Source: Catonia carolina
Taxonomy: Eukaryota > Arthropoda > Insecta > Hemiptera > Achilidae
Direction: 5' to 3'
Assembly: GCA_035578175.1 (NCBI GenBank)
Contig: JAQMRL010000016.1
Coordinates: forward strand, 249,501 to 313,500
Length of the DNA: 64,000 nucleotides
Shown piece by piece: positions 32,374 through 44,623 of the stretch. How positions within the stretch are numbered: position 1 is the stretch's first letter; each line of letters opens with the position of its first letter. Made by a program: the position numbers and the translations under genes. Below the pieces are notes generated by a model. It was not told where the DNA came from. It worked only from the letters and a program-made list of their open reading frames with translations, and did no database searches.

Positions 32374-32839
32374 TATTATTATGAATAAATACATCCACTT
32401 CTCTACTTTCTTTAACGTTGTGTTTGTTTTTGAACTGCAAGTAGTGACACTTTTTCCCATTAACTGTTGATAACATTTGATTGTTGAACTGTACTACGGA
32501 CTCTTCTGTTAACATGTGTGTGTGTGTGTGAAGAGCATCTACCAGTGACCAGGCTAGTCTAGGTCAACTACCAGCTGCTATCACTGCCATTACCATTGCA
32601 ACTGTTTATCATTTGTCTGTTACAACTGTTGATGAATATTTAGATGGCATTGACATGTATTTATTTATTTATATGTTAAAAACAATGTAATTTTTTTCCA
32701 CTTTTAAGAGAAAGTCGTGTTAGTGTTTCACAACAATTTTTTATGTTTGTAGGCACTCCAAAATTTACTTCATTTAAAATTAAATTATCTTTTTTTTACT
32801 TTTAAGACCACACTGGATCACTTTAAGTTAGTTTAACAT

Positions 32840-33545
32840 TTATTTAGTCTTACGTTGTTTTCTCCTCATTCTAAGCGATCGGGCCAGTCTCACTTCATCT
32901 GATACGACACTCGTTTTATATTGTTTAGTTGGAGAAGGTGCAAATTTAAAGCTTTTAATGATGTTTAATTTTTCGGATTTATTTTGGAGGTCTTCAATTT
33001 TTAATCCCATCTCCTCCAGATCTTAATTTATTTCTCTCATCCATACCGGTTTGAGAGCGAGTCCACAACAGAAATTCAATATCTGTTTGACATATCTATT
33101 TTCTGGATATCTCAATATGTGACCGAGGTATGATATTCTCTTTTCCTCATTGTCTCAGTTACTGGATCAATAGTTTTGTAAACTTCACTATTGGGCAAAA
33201 GTCTCCAGTGTCCTTCTACTTTGTTTCTCTTGCCTATGCAGGTTCTCACTATTTCTCTTTCCTTTTTGACAACTCTGTCAGTGTTAATCTTGGATTTTAT
33301 TTTAAACAGGGTCTCACTGCAATAGGTAATATTGGGTTGGACAACTGTTTTATAGTGTTTTAATTTATATTGAATTGAGAGGCATTTTTTCTTATATGTG
33401 TTTTTCACCATCTTATAGGTGGTGCTGTTTATCTTGGCTGATCTTTCAGCCCAATTTATTGCCTCGTTATTATTTTTAGTGATTATTTCCCCTAGATAAT
33501 TAAATTTCTCAACTAATCCCAATGTAAATTTATATTAATTGTAAC
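32840..33545 (-). pseudogene. RTE-like LINE, C-terminal RT region
   Basis: Minus-strand frames read KFNYLGEIITKNN..., LKHYKTVVQPNITYCSETLF, then after a frameshift near 33112 ISYLGHILRYPENRYVKQ, ending MRRKQRKTK and a stop at 32840-32842. The YLG..., HY.TVVQP..TY..ETL and LGH.LR blocks are typical of the region after the RT domain in RTE-related LINEs. The RT catalytic core is missing (5' truncation near 33545). Confidence 0.65.
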
Positions 33546-35667
33546 TTTTTGTGTTGTTGGTACAGGTTGAATTAGTTGTGGGTGTGGCAAAGTGGAGAGT
33601 TGATGGAAGCAGTCGTGGATCAGGAACTTAGGATGACTCTAAAAGGTGGAAATTAAAATGCGATCAAGTGATAAGCAGTGCGACCAGCCACTGTCTGCTC
33701 TGACAACTAGACCCATTCTTACCTGAAGTACGTACATTTCGTTCTTTACCCAAAAAACTAAAACTCTTAACAGTTAAAAAAAAACATATTGTATAGATAC
33801 TGAAGTCACGAGATTGCCTTTTGCGTATGTATGGGCTGGAAGGAAGTTACCTCAAAGCAGGTGAGGATTGGTTGGTTAGCTAAACTGCAGTTCAGTGGGG
33901 GCACGCTCTGTGTAGTCGGGGGCATGTCCCTGGCCGAAGGAACAGTGGTTCCCCAACTCCCTTACTGTCTCGACTTGGCTCTGTCCACCTTTTCTTCTTT
34001 GTTTCCCCCCACTGAAAAGGAGAGAGCTGAAACGAAAGCATTGGGAGTCCGTGGAAAACATCCAAAAGTATATTACAAGGTTGCTAACGGACATTCCTGT
34101 CTAGAAGTTTGAGGGTGCCTTCCAGGCATGGCAGACACGTCTTTGCTAGTGTGTTGATGCAGGCGGAGAGCATTTCGAGGAATTTTAAGTGTTTGTACCA
34201 GTACGATCAATAAATCTGTTTTTCTTAAAAAATGCGCATTATTTTCATAATGGACTCTGTATGTTGCACAAACTTGATTGGTTAAACTCTGTAATGGAGG
34301 TTTTTGTAAACTATAGAGCTAAATGTTTTTTATTAGCATGTATAAATTGTGTGCAATGTTTTATTTTTTTGAACAGGCTATATAGAGCGGTACATTATCA
34401 TAACACAGACAGCATTCCTTAAGGCTATAAGACATCATTGGACTCTGTGTAGGTAAGCAATGCGCATTTATTTTAGAAACTTGTGTGTACACTATCCCAT
34501 TTAAAAATAAAGTTTAATCCAAGATGGCGGACAAAACTGCCAAAAAGTTGGATTTTTAAAACTGTGCAGATTCACCTAAGCTTTTTCTGCCAAGTATGTC
34601 TCAGTTACGCAATATAAAGATGTTTCCATCTTTAAAAACCACCCTGTATGGTGTTTTGTATTTCCTAGCCCCCCTTTACTTTGAATTTGTCGTTGTATGA
34701 TTTGTCTAATTTTCCTTTGCATTCCTTATCAAATCAACACAAGGCATTAACCTCACCATCTCAGAATTTGATGAAATTTGGTGTGTACGCAGTCCTTATG
34801 GAGATTAATACAAATACAATTTTTTTTTGAGTATCTGTAATGGTTTAGAAATTACGGCTGTGTTAAGTTTCCAAAAAATGGCTAAAAACACACATTCAAC
34901 ATATTTTAAAATCACCACAGCTGTTCTCCTAATTGAGTTAGAGAAATGGTAGTGAAGTTGTTTTACTCAGTTTTTTGTGTACTTTTCAATGATGATCACA
35001 ACATACTTTTTCTTAAAAGGTTTTTTTAGAAATACAAAATCAAAATTTTAAATTTGATGTTTCTTAAAAAGTGCATTTTTGAAAACATATTTAAAAATTT
35101 CTATAAGTAGTTTAAAGTGTTGGTAACTTGAATGATTTTAAAAATTTCAAAGTGGGGGGCTGCTAATGGGTTCGTAGTTTAATAATAATTTAAAAAAAGA
35201 GCTTTTTATAAAACTGATGCGTAGTACTAATGTTATGTATGTAATGTTTTACGATGGTGATTTGTACTGTAATTCAGTGTTAAAGGGAGCTGTCTTTAAT
35301 ATAAATTTTGTCCACAATTTACAATAAGGTTAATGACTATACTATAGTTGGGAGGTGACTTGTTTGCTAGTGTGAGGGGGATGAAGTGCAAGGGGGCCTG
35401 GTACAAGAGTAGTTATTTCAAATGATTAGTGAGTAATATTTGTTAGAAGAGCGCCTACTAATGGTAATATTACTACTACTACTACTACTAGGTTATAGGA
35501 GGAGGGGAATCGTACAAACAATCCTCTTCGAATTCTTCTCTCCAAATTCCTTACGCTAGCAATCAAGTGAGCTCCCATCTATATTTTTCAGGGCTAATGA
35601 GCTCTGAACGTACGCATTGCCCCCTACCAACTTCATAGGTAGCCAATTTATTTTTTAAGCTTTTATA

Positions 35668-36622
35668 GGGTGATTCAAAAAGAGCGCCGGTTTTGATATA
35701 TCAAATTAAGAGATTTATTTTATTGAAAAACTGAAAATAAATACATCAACAAGTTCATCTTACCTTCCGATTTCATGTATGAAAAATGATGTCATGCATG
35801 TGTCCTCCTCTACTGCGCTGGCACGCATCAACTCTGTCCATGAAATTGGATAAGTTATTACTGCACGACAAGTTTCGACTTCCATTTGCCCGATAACCCG
35901 TCGAATTTCCTCCTTCAAGTCATTGATGTTTCGGGGTTTATTGGCATACACCAATGACTTCAGATGACCCCAAAGATGAAAGTCACAAGGCGTCAAGTCA
36001 CACGACTTTGGTGGCCATTGATGGTCGGAATTATGAGAAATGATGCGATCCTGGAACCGTTCACGGAGCAACAACATTGTTTCTCGTGCAGCAACTGAAT
36101 TTTATACGGGTGATATTGGAGATCGTACCGAAGAATTCTCCGTACAGAAGAACATCGTAAACCCAATTGTTGAGAACGGCGACGTATTGATTTTGCTGGG
36201 CTAACAGCCACACTGTCACGAACCAACGCAACGTTCTGCTCAGTTCGGCCAGAACGACGACGTCCAGAACTTTTAAGGTCGACTGTTGAACCCGTCTCAA
36301 AAAACTTTTTCATGAGCCTGCGAACTGTTGATTCATTCGGTGCTTCATTACGTCCTAGAGTACCGCGAAGTCGCCTGACAGTAGCCGCATAACTCTCTCC
36401 ACTCTGGTAAAATGTTTTGACGATTAACACTCGTTGTGCAATAGTAAACTTCTCCATGGTTAGACACAGACTGCGAGAGTACTACACTGCGAACAAGAGA
36501 AACTACAACTGAATCGTCAATCGGAATGTTCTCCGAAATAGAAATGAGGTCTAACAATGTTGCCAACCGATAAACAAAAATTTATCAGCCGTTTAAAAAC
36601 CGGCGCTCTTTTTGAATCACCC
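35668..36622 (-). mobile_element. Defective Tc1/mariner-superfamily element
   Basis: Terminal inverted repeats GGGTGATTCAAAAAGAGCGC at both ends (about 25 bp). Length is 955 bp, shorter than an autonomous element because the middle of the transposase is missing. The target duplication is not clear (TTATA against GTTAT). Confidence 0.78.
35760..36457 (-). pseudogene. Tc1/mariner-superfamily transposase with catalytic-core deletion
   Basis: N-terminal part 36010-36457: MEKFTIAQRVLIVKTFYQSG (DUF4817-type helix-turn-helix), YAATVRRLRG, then SGRRRSGRTEQNVALVRDSV and RRRSQQLGLRCSSVRRILR. C-terminal part 35760-36077 in another frame: WPPKSCDLTPCDFHLWGHLK and VYANKPRNINDLKEEIRR, the region around the third catalytic residue. 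The stretch with the first two catalytic Asp residues is deleted at the junction near 36050-36080. The DNA-binding part is uninterrupted. Confidence 0.78.
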
Positions 36623-37664
36623 GTTATTTGTTGTCGAGAACTGTACTTTATTGACAATCACCCAATTTTATCGCTGCTTTTCACTGTATTTTTTGACGTG
36701 ATTGGGCACAAATATTTGAACAGGGACCTTTAATGGAGTTTATTCAGGAATGCTCAGCTGGTCACCATACAAAGTCGCTTGCCCAGCTAGTGTTAGTTAA
36801 CAAATAATAGCGACTTTGTACCAGCTGACTGATTGGGCTGGACGAAAGTCCATAGCTAGCCGATAACTTGCCAGCAACGTTGCCAATACTTGCTCTGTTA
36901 TGTACTTTGTCAGTCATTTTGTTGGTCTTTCAATGACAATTATAACCTATGAACATACAATCAGCTGATTATATTATAAAGTATTGCATGTAAATGCACT
37001 CTATAATCGATGTGTTGAGTACGAGATGCGAGACACGAGTGAACTACTGCGGCTCTTATACGCATACGCGCGTAATCTTTGTCGTGGTGAAACATTTGTA
37101 CAATCTGACAACGCCAGCAAACGTTGTGATTGGTCTAAGCGCCTGGAACAGCCGAGCTCATCAACCGTGAAAGGCATTATACATTCGTCTTATTATTTAC
37201 TCAGTAAGTTTTTCAAAATTAAATGAGAAATTTTTTTATAATTTACTTTATGCATTTTGTATCAGGATTTAAAGGATAAAGTCACTGACATAACAATCAA
37301 TGAAGAAGGAGTGGTCTGTTGTACAGTATTCTTAATGTTAGCACATGAAACATTTCAAAGAGTCAGAGTTCATAGTAAACTTCAATTTCTGTGAAAACTA
37401 CAACATTTTCGTTCAAGGCGAAGCTCAAAGTTAGCGAATATGTGACAATACACCCTTTTGTAAAGGGTCCTTAGCAAAGCAAAGGATCAACTTTGCCAAG
37501 CAAAGTTGATTCAGTGGATCAACTGAAGGAGCGATAAGAACTTAAAAAGTTCTATATAAAATTTTGCTAAAGATGTTAAGTGACTAAATCATTTAATAGA
37601 GTAATGAAATATGTTTTAATGTGGGCCTACTATCGGTTTTATAAACCGCTCCATTTAAAATTAT
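36623..37664. repeat. Repeat shared with 60762-61135, plus unassigned sequence
   Basis: 36855-37180 matches about 60815-61130 (e.g. TACAATCAGCTGATTAT, ATAAAGTATTGCATGT, CTATAATCGATGTGTT). The piece before the mariner-like element (35590-35650, ATGAGCTCTGAACGTACGCA) also matches 60768-60810. A short hairpin lies at 36757-36828 (ACAAAGTCGC/GCGACTTTGT). No coding function seen. Confidence 0.55.
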
Positions 37665-38163
37665 TATTTAACTAAACCCATTAGCCCCTCCCACTTTGTA
37701 ATTTTGAGAATCATTTACCAAAGGTTTAATCTATTAAAAAAATTGTTTAAATATTTTTCAAAAGTGCACTTTTTCAGAAAATCAAATTTAAAATTTTGAT
37801 TTTGTATTTCTACAAAAAAACTCTTTATGAAAAGGTATGTTGTGCTATACATCATTGGAAAGTACATGAAAAACTGAGTAAAACAACTTCACTCCCATTT
37901 CTCTAACTTAATTAGGAGAGCAGCTGTGGTGATTTCAAAATACATCGAACGTGTGTTTTTGGCTTCTTTTTTTTGGAAACTTAACATAGCTGTAATTTCT
38001 AAACGATTTGAGTTGTTTGAAAATTTTATTAATCTCCCTAAGGACTACCTGTAGTCACTTGAGTCACGAGTTTCCCCTTGTTTACAATGAGGGGTAAAGG
38101 GGGAAAAGCATCAGTGTGCATGCGTGACTGCTTTAATTTCAGTATGACAAACATAACTTATAC

Positions 38164-38943
38164 AGAGTGATTTTTTAGTCCTGTTACCCAATTGTTAATA
38201 TCTGGTAATATTTTTCTAAAAAAAATAAATTTTGTTTTGTGACACTAAGTTGGTACCCCTACTCAACCAGTATGGATATGGCAGTGTGAGTTGATTCTCC
38301 TTGAGGTGTGTAAAATTTTGTGCCATTTCCGGTCGTGCTACGAACAGAATGTCTTTTATCCTAAAACAATCGCTTGTTTACATCTGGAGGCTGAAGCTCT
38401 AGAACTAATCGTATGTGATATGGATACAATTTCAATTTTTTAGCAGCTTTCTGAGCACTCGAACATGACAAATCAACATGCGAGAAAAGTTTTTGTAAAC
38501 TTTTCCATGGAGAATTGAGCAATCTTGTTTTCACATTCTCTTAACGTCATCTGTCAAGAGAGCTGGTCGACCACTACATTTTCTGCTGCAAACAATACCT
38601 GCCTCTAAAAATCAGTTAGTTAGCCTAGAAATTGACTAGAATAGAGTGGAGGAACACCAAAAAATTTAATTTGAAATGATTCTTTTACACTCGCATACGA
38701 TTTTGTAGCAAAATATTGTTGAAGAATGAAAACCCGTTGTTCTAGGGTAAAAGACATTCTGTTCGTAACACAACTGGAAACAGCACAAAATTTTACGCAA
38801 CTCAAGGAGAATCAACTCAAACTGTCGTATCTATACCGGTTGAGTAGGGCTACCAACTTTGTGTCACAAAATAAAATATCCCTTTCTTAGAAAAAAATTA
38901 CCAGACATTAACAATTGGGTAACAGGACTAAAAAATCACCCAG
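38164..38943. mobile_element. Foldback derivative of a mariner-like element: both ends copy the 5' end
   Basis: Both ends share about 210 bp of inverted homology (TGATTTTTTAGTCCTGTTAC at each end, through TTGATTCTCCTTGAG to ACGAACAGAATGTC). The right arm, read on the minus strand, runs into MSFTLEQRVFILQQYFATKS, the N-terminus of a DUF4817-type transposase. The left arm contains the same 5' end in inverse. The middle translates to fragments resembling SGRPALLTDDV with stops. Non-functional. Confidence 0.7.
38620..38775 (-). pseudogene. Mariner-like transposase N-terminus
   Basis: MSFTLEQRVFILQQYFATKSYASVKESFQIKF (residues split here only for description: FTLEQRVF, then YFATKSYASVKESF) is the first helix-turn-helix of a DUF4817-type transposase. 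The frame dies after about 35 residues. Related to, but clearly diverged from, the element at 35668-36622. Confidence 0.6.
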
Positions 38944-39605
38944 TACTATACCCAGAGCATATACAGTATATCACGGAACCTTCTGTAGGTTAACTGTTTG
39001 TTACCGTAAACATAAATGTTGGTTTCTCAAAAACGTGGTCGAACTATTCACAGTGCTGAACGAAATCTAATATGCAATGTAATAAAATGTTGTGAAGTTG
39101 AAGCTAAACAAAAATGTCTATCCGGGCCTCTTAACAAAAGCCATGAGTGAGCGGCTAACTACTGTGATGTTTCTCTTTCCACAATTTGAAAAATAAAGAA
39201 GGAAATTAATGACGTGAAGAAGCTGTTCTTTAACAGTTTTGTTGACGCCTGGTAAAAAAAGAAAACTATTAATTAGATACTAGAGAGACTGATATGAAAA
39301 CGCTGATGACAGCAATACTAAAGAAGGCGATTCATTTGTAATTACAGTAAATCAAACATTTTTAGTCATGTAATTAAGCTATTGGCAATATTACAGGTCA
39401 TATTTATTTCTTATAAGGTTTATGAAGAAACCATTTTCTCGGAATAAACCACAGCTTAAAAAATGTATCTAGAAACTGCATGGTAGTGAAATGTACGAGT
39501 AGTAGTGTCTCACTGTTGAGGTTGGCAGCACTGCAAATATTTCACTTCCCTTCCTCACAGCTCGTACATACGCAAAAGGCAATCTCGTGACTTCAGTATC
39601 TGTAC

Positions 39606-40030
39606 ATACCTAATTTCATCAAGTTCTGAGATGATCAGGTAAAATTTTTAATTTTAGTATTTTGATTTGATATTGGAATGACCCTACAATTACATACCGT
39701 GTGACTCACTAAAAATTAAAAAGTTACTATTTTTAGGACCTTTTCGCCACCAATTATTTTATTGTGTCTGGTATAGGCTGCGCCACGATTTTCCAGGCTT
39801 GCCGTCCGACCGTTATTACGGTGCGTACTATCTAAAGCGAAAACATTCCCTCACGTTTATTTCATATCACCCCATATAGGCTCAAACAATTAGTAACGTT
39901 TTACAAATGTAATTAATTTTTTACTTTGTTAAGTAAACATAAAGAAATATTACGTTAATTTCTATGAATAAACCTTAGAAAAAAGTAGATAGGCCTAATG
40001 TATACGTTTATGTAAATAAAGACAAACAAT
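39606..40030. other. Unassigned AT-rich sequence
   Basis: No recognised feature; it ends in a short TATATATATATA run (about 40034-40045) next to the RTE-like stop codon. Confidence 0.3.
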
Positions 40031-40057
40031 TTGTATATATATATAAGCGAGTTTGTT

Positions 40058-40897
40058 TTACAGCTGTCGCCGTCTCTCGCATCCTAATAACCTCCACATT
40101 TGTCTGTCCAAGCAGTCACTGTCTGTCAGTCCTCTCGCCTGCATCGCCACCTCCATGCCATACTGCCAGGAGTGCTTCGGCCTTCCTCTTTTCCGGCTTG
40201 ACTCAGAGACCCAGTCCAATAATATCTTTGGCCATCTCTCAGGAGGCATTCTCTTCACATGCCCATACCACTTCAAACTCTTTGCCTCTATCCAATCGGC
40301 AATATTCTTAGTCAGACCCATCTTCCTTCGAATATCATCATTTCTCACTCTGTCCATTCTTGTATATCCACAACATCGCCTCCAATAATCCATTTCCAAA
40401 GTCTTGAGCCTAGCTTCATACCTTTTATTCACCTCCCAAGTTTCTGCACCGTATGTTCCAATGGTTTCAATGATTGTGCTGTAAATGCAAATCTTATTTT
40501 TCTTTGTTATTTTGCCATTCCATAGAACACTGTTCAACTGCCTTATTGCTGACCGCGCTTGACCAATTCTTGCATTTATTTCCTCATTGCTTCCCCCATT
40601 TGACGATAGCACAACTCCGAGGTATTTGAATCTTCTTGTTGCCTTTATGATTTCACCTCCAAGACTCAAATCCTTAGCATTTCCTCCAACAACCATATAC
40701 TCTGTTTTCATTCTGCTTATTGATAGACCCCAGTTTGTGTACTCCTCATCCAGTTTCCGTAGCATGTAGTCAATGTCTTGTTCATCTTCAGCTATAATAA
40801 CCTGATCATCAGCAAAGTGCAATGAGTACAACGTTTTATCTCCAACAAGGACACCCATGTTGCAACAATTTGTAATTGTTATTATTAATAATAACAA
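40058..40897 (-). pseudogene. RTE-like LINE reverse transcriptase, 3' half, frame still open
   Basis: An open minus-strand frame starts near the 5' truncation and contains LHFADDQVIIAED (the FADD catalytic box), WGLSISRMKTEYMVVGG, FKYLGVVLSSNGGSNEEINA, then TYGAETWEVNKRYEARLKTLEM, YGHVKRMPPERWPKILLDWV and a final DRQMWRLLGCERRRQL. This is the C-terminal half of an RTE-clade ORF2, ending with a very short 3' UTR and a TA repeat at about 40034, as is usual for that clade. The endonuclease and first RT blocks are missing, so it is a dead-on-arrival copy, but with no stop in 260 codons it is young. Confidence 0.85.
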
Positions 40898-41640
40898 TGT
40901 TAGTGATTATTTTAAGGGTAATTACAGACAGAAGGCGCGTTGGCACGCCTTTACCATACAGCCAACGTTGAGTGGCGTGCACACAAACAACAGTCTGTAT
41001 TAACAACCGTTGAAAAATGTAACGTAGGCTGATGTCGCGTCACCTGCCCTTCACCATCTGACTCATGTATGTAACGCGCCGTTCCTCTGTACCCAGCCAA
41101 ATACGTCATTGTTTATGATATGAACATTATTCATGTTTTCCACAACACAAAATGAAATATCTTGTACTAAAAGTTAATAGAATGACAGCTTGCATTACAA
41201 CGGTGTAGTACCCAGAGAAATCAAGGGATATAAGGACATTATATATATTTGAAATTGTATATTTGGAATTGTATTCAAAATATTTAAACTCATTTTATTG
41301 TATTCTTACTTAATTTCTCATGAATTCTTTTTTGTTGTTATCGTATGATTTATTCCGTTAATTAGTTTGATTTTGAAACCACTAAGTACCGCTTTACAAA
41401 CCAAGGCGTAACTTGTTTTACTTATCGCCGGAAGATATGGTTTACCTAAATGTACTTTATTAACATTAATTATATTTGCTGTATGCTTTTGATTGATTTG
41501 TACATTGTTACTTATCTTGAGATAGATTGTTATCTATCTCACATATGTAACTTTCTAAAGGCGACCTACTTGGGTTAGCCAGTAGGGGGGAGGGGGAATA
41601 AGGAAAACAGAGTTTTCGAGTTAAGTAAAGACACAACTAA
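40898..41640. other. Unassigned sequence
   Basis: No domain or repeat partner seen. A short near-palindrome GGCGCGTTGGCACGCC lies at about 40934. Confidence 0.3.
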
Positions 41641-41735
41641 ATAATATAAGAATTCCAGGATTCGATCCGTGCAGGCCTAGACTCAGGAGAGAGAGCCACT
41701 GACTCTCTGAGCCAATTCGCTGTAGAAGATGCAAT
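41640..41735 (-). repeat. Possible tRNA-like SINE head
   Basis: Minus strand reads GCGAATTGGCTCAGAGAGTC (A-box-like), then GGATCGAATCCTGGAATTCT (B-box-like) at tRNA-like spacing. Only one copy and no target repeats are visible, so SINE against degenerate tRNA cannot be settled. Confidence 0.4.
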
Positions 41736-41739
41736 TAAC

Positions 41740-42086
41740 TTATATAGGTAAGAAGAGACACGAACCATTTTACAATTTAAACATGGGGAAACAACAAGTA
41801 TAAAATATTAAACATTAACTAATTTAACTTAAATTCATATCGTTTCTTTTAATAGTCATGAGCTAATAATTTATATAATCAGCATAGCTTAGCTAGGAAG
41901 AAAAGGAAATTGCTTAAACATAATGTAACATTAAAATATTAAAGAGTTAATTTATACTCTGTGTAGATCTATACAGATAATTATAAAGATAAATGTAGGT
42001 TTATTTAAAGTACTAATAGTTAATTACTTTAAATAATAATTATGATTCAGAAGTAGTTGTTATTAATTAATAAACGTAATATAAAG

Positions 42087-42122
<36 letters not shown>

Positions 42123-42650
42123 TACGCAAATAGGATTAAAAATATTGCTTTATTGTAACATGAGAAATACTTAAATATTAAATTATGAAATAATTGCTTC
42201 AATTAAACCATTTGCAAACTGAGATTGGTTTTTCTTTCAAATTCAGCCACCTTGCCTCACCGCTCGGGCATGACAACGGCAAACTTGGAAATTTGTGGAG
42301 TGACCTGCAAAAGATCAATAACTTTTCTTTGAAAAGGTGTTAAGGATCAAACTGATGCAAGTTTTGAGCCCCACTGTTTTTATAGACCTAATACACCCAA
42401 AGAAAAGCCTTGAAATTCTCTTTAAAATGAGATATCACGTTGTGGCAGCTCCACTTATTTAGTACGGAAGTGAGGCATCGACAACTACAAAACCTCAAGA
42501 GGGGAGAATCCAAGATGGCAGAGAAGAGATTTCTCAAATATCCAACAACTTTTGTAAGTTGAGTGCTGGTTGATGGTAGTACAGTTAGTGCTCCCAAATA
42601 AATGAAACTGTTTAAAAATGACAAAAATCTAAGGACTCTTAATTTTTGTG
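41740..42650. other. Unassigned AT-rich sequence with (AT)n at 42090-42121
   Basis: The 119-codon ORF at 42388-42747 (-) has no recognised motif and partly overlaps the first R1 copy. Confidence 0.3.
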
Positions 42651-44583
42651 AGAAAAATGTGGTGTGGAACACACACGACTTTATCTTGCCAATGCAAATA
42701 ATTAACAATAAACCTAACATTAGTAATAAAACATTAAAAGTAAACAAAAACTAACCTCAATAAACATAACCTAATTTTAATTATGAGTGAAAGACGCAAA
42801 ATGAAAATCAACCTCGGTTAGTTGTGGCTTAAAAATACGGAAAATCACTCTTTCACGCTGAACTAGGCTCTGTAGAGAAAAATGTTTTAAATAAAAGTTG
42901 TAGATCTTTTCATTCACTATAAATTTTATTAGGTACATTTTTGTCGTAAAATGCATACTAAGGCAGAAATCTTAAAAAATCGATTTTTCACACGTTTTGT
43001 GACAAAAAAGAAAATTTGCTAATTACCGCTAAACTAAGCATGATACAAAAAAATCTGGTGTGAAACACTCGTACAACTTTCTCTTGCCAATGCATATAAC
43101 CATCAATAAACCTAACATTAGAAATAAACAAAAAACTAACCTCAATAAAGATAACCTAATTTTAATCATGAGTGTATTCACTCATGATAAAAAAATGAAA
43201 ATCGACCTCAGTTTGGCTTAAAAATACGGAAAATCACTCTTTCACGCTAAACTAGGCTCTGTAGAGAAAAATGCTTTAAATAAAAGTTGTAGATCTTTTA
43301 ATCTCCCAAAAATTTGATTATATACAATTTTGTGGTAAAATGCATACTAAAGCCGAAATCCTTAAAAATCGATTTTTCACACGTTTTTGGAGAAAAAAAA
43401 CATAAAATTGCTAATTACCGCTAAACTAAGCATTATACAAAAAAATGTTTGCAATAAAAGTTGTTGTAGGATTTTAAATTCTCTTCAGCTTATATTATAT
43501 AATTTTTTGCGCTAAAATGCATGTTAAAGCCGTATTCTTAAAAAACTATTTTTTTACGTGAAAACAGCCTCACTGAGAATTTCAGCAAACATGGTGCCTA
43601 CCCTATCTCGTAGAGCATAAAAAATTTAGTAAACCAGGCGATTTAAAAAAAATCGTCGGACCTGTTTTTTAAAAATCGCAAGAAATGAAAAATTACACGA
43701 ATAAACTACCACTTCTGGTTGACCGATTTTGATGAAAATGTTCGTGTCGGGTCCGCCGGTAGTGGTATCTAACTTACGTTTCAAGTTCGTACGATGTTCC
43801 GTTCTTGAGATATTCTGTTTACACACACAAACCAATCGCTAAAAACTTGTCTTTTTGGGTTCAGGAGGTCTGAAAACGCGTAGATCCGGTGTAAACTCGA
43901 TTTTGAAAAATCGACATGAAAACAATACTTTCCTTTCGTGTAGGCAAGATAAAGTGAAAACTAACCTCAATAAACATAACCTAATTTTAATCATGAGTGA
44001 AAGATGCAAAATAAAAATCAGCGTAAGTTTGTTAGTTAGTTGTGGCTTAAAAATACGGAAAATCACCATTTCACGCTAAACTAGGCTCACTATAGAAAAA
44101 TATTTGAAATAAAAGTTGTATCTGTTTTAATTTCCTTAAAAAATCCATTTTTTACAGATTTTCATGAAAAAAGCAGAAAATCACTAATTACCACCAAACT
44201 AAGCATTATACAACAAAAGGAATGTGTAAATAAAAGTTGTAGGTTTACAAAGTGTATGTTATACAGTTTGGTGTTAAAATGCATATTAAGGCTGCAGTCT
44301 TAAAAAGACCATTTTTCTCTACAAGAGGACAGCCTCCCCAAGAATTTCAGCAGACATGGCGCCTGCGCTATCTTGTGGAGTATAACAAATGTAGTAAATG
44401 AGGCGATTTTTAAAAAATCGTAGGACCCGTTTTTGAGAAAATCGCAAAAAAGTGAAAAATGACACGAATAAACTACTATTTCCGGTTGACCGATTTTGAT
44501 GAAAATGTTCGTGTCGGGTCCGGTAGTGGTAAATAATTCTAAGTTTCAAGTTTGTACGATGTTCCGTTCTTGAGATATTCTGT

Positions 44584-44623
<40 letters not shown>

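Larger units (their letters stand above)
31112..32548 (-). pseudogene. LINE B copy 3: 3' part with two MITE insertions
   Basis: Collinear with B1 2245-3120: 3' end GGAGTATAGGACATGTCA, then VWGNSSIGNMNRVFKIQKEA and SLDHVETVKFLGVSLDRFLS on the minus strand. The MITE at 31179-31463 sits in the 3' UTR and a second at 32097-32373 in the RT C-terminal region. B1 shows both empty sites (about 2313 and 2944). 5'-truncated near 32548, beside a GT run. Confidence 0.82.
33795..39605. repeat. Large inverted-repeat region (~5.8 kb)
   Basis: Outer arms: 33795-33840 (ATACTGAAGTCACGAGATTG ... GCGTATGTA) and its inverse at 39553-39601. Inner arms: about 34745-35180 and, inverted, about 37665-38065, sharing blocks such as AAACAACTTCACTNCCATTT and TTGATTTTGTATTTCTA. 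The centre carries a Tc1/mariner-like remnant and a repeat shared with 60762-61135. The right side carries a second remnant (38164-38943). It could be one large decayed transposon or nested copies of a smaller one. Confidence 0.5.

Noticed and set aside
33831..34112. 93-codon ORF and its antisense partner
   Set aside because: No recognised motif, no conserved partner in the window, GC-richer local composition can keep frames open.
42388..42747. 119-codon hydrophobic ORF
   Set aside because: No domain recognised, runs into a transposon repeat and lacks support from any second copy.
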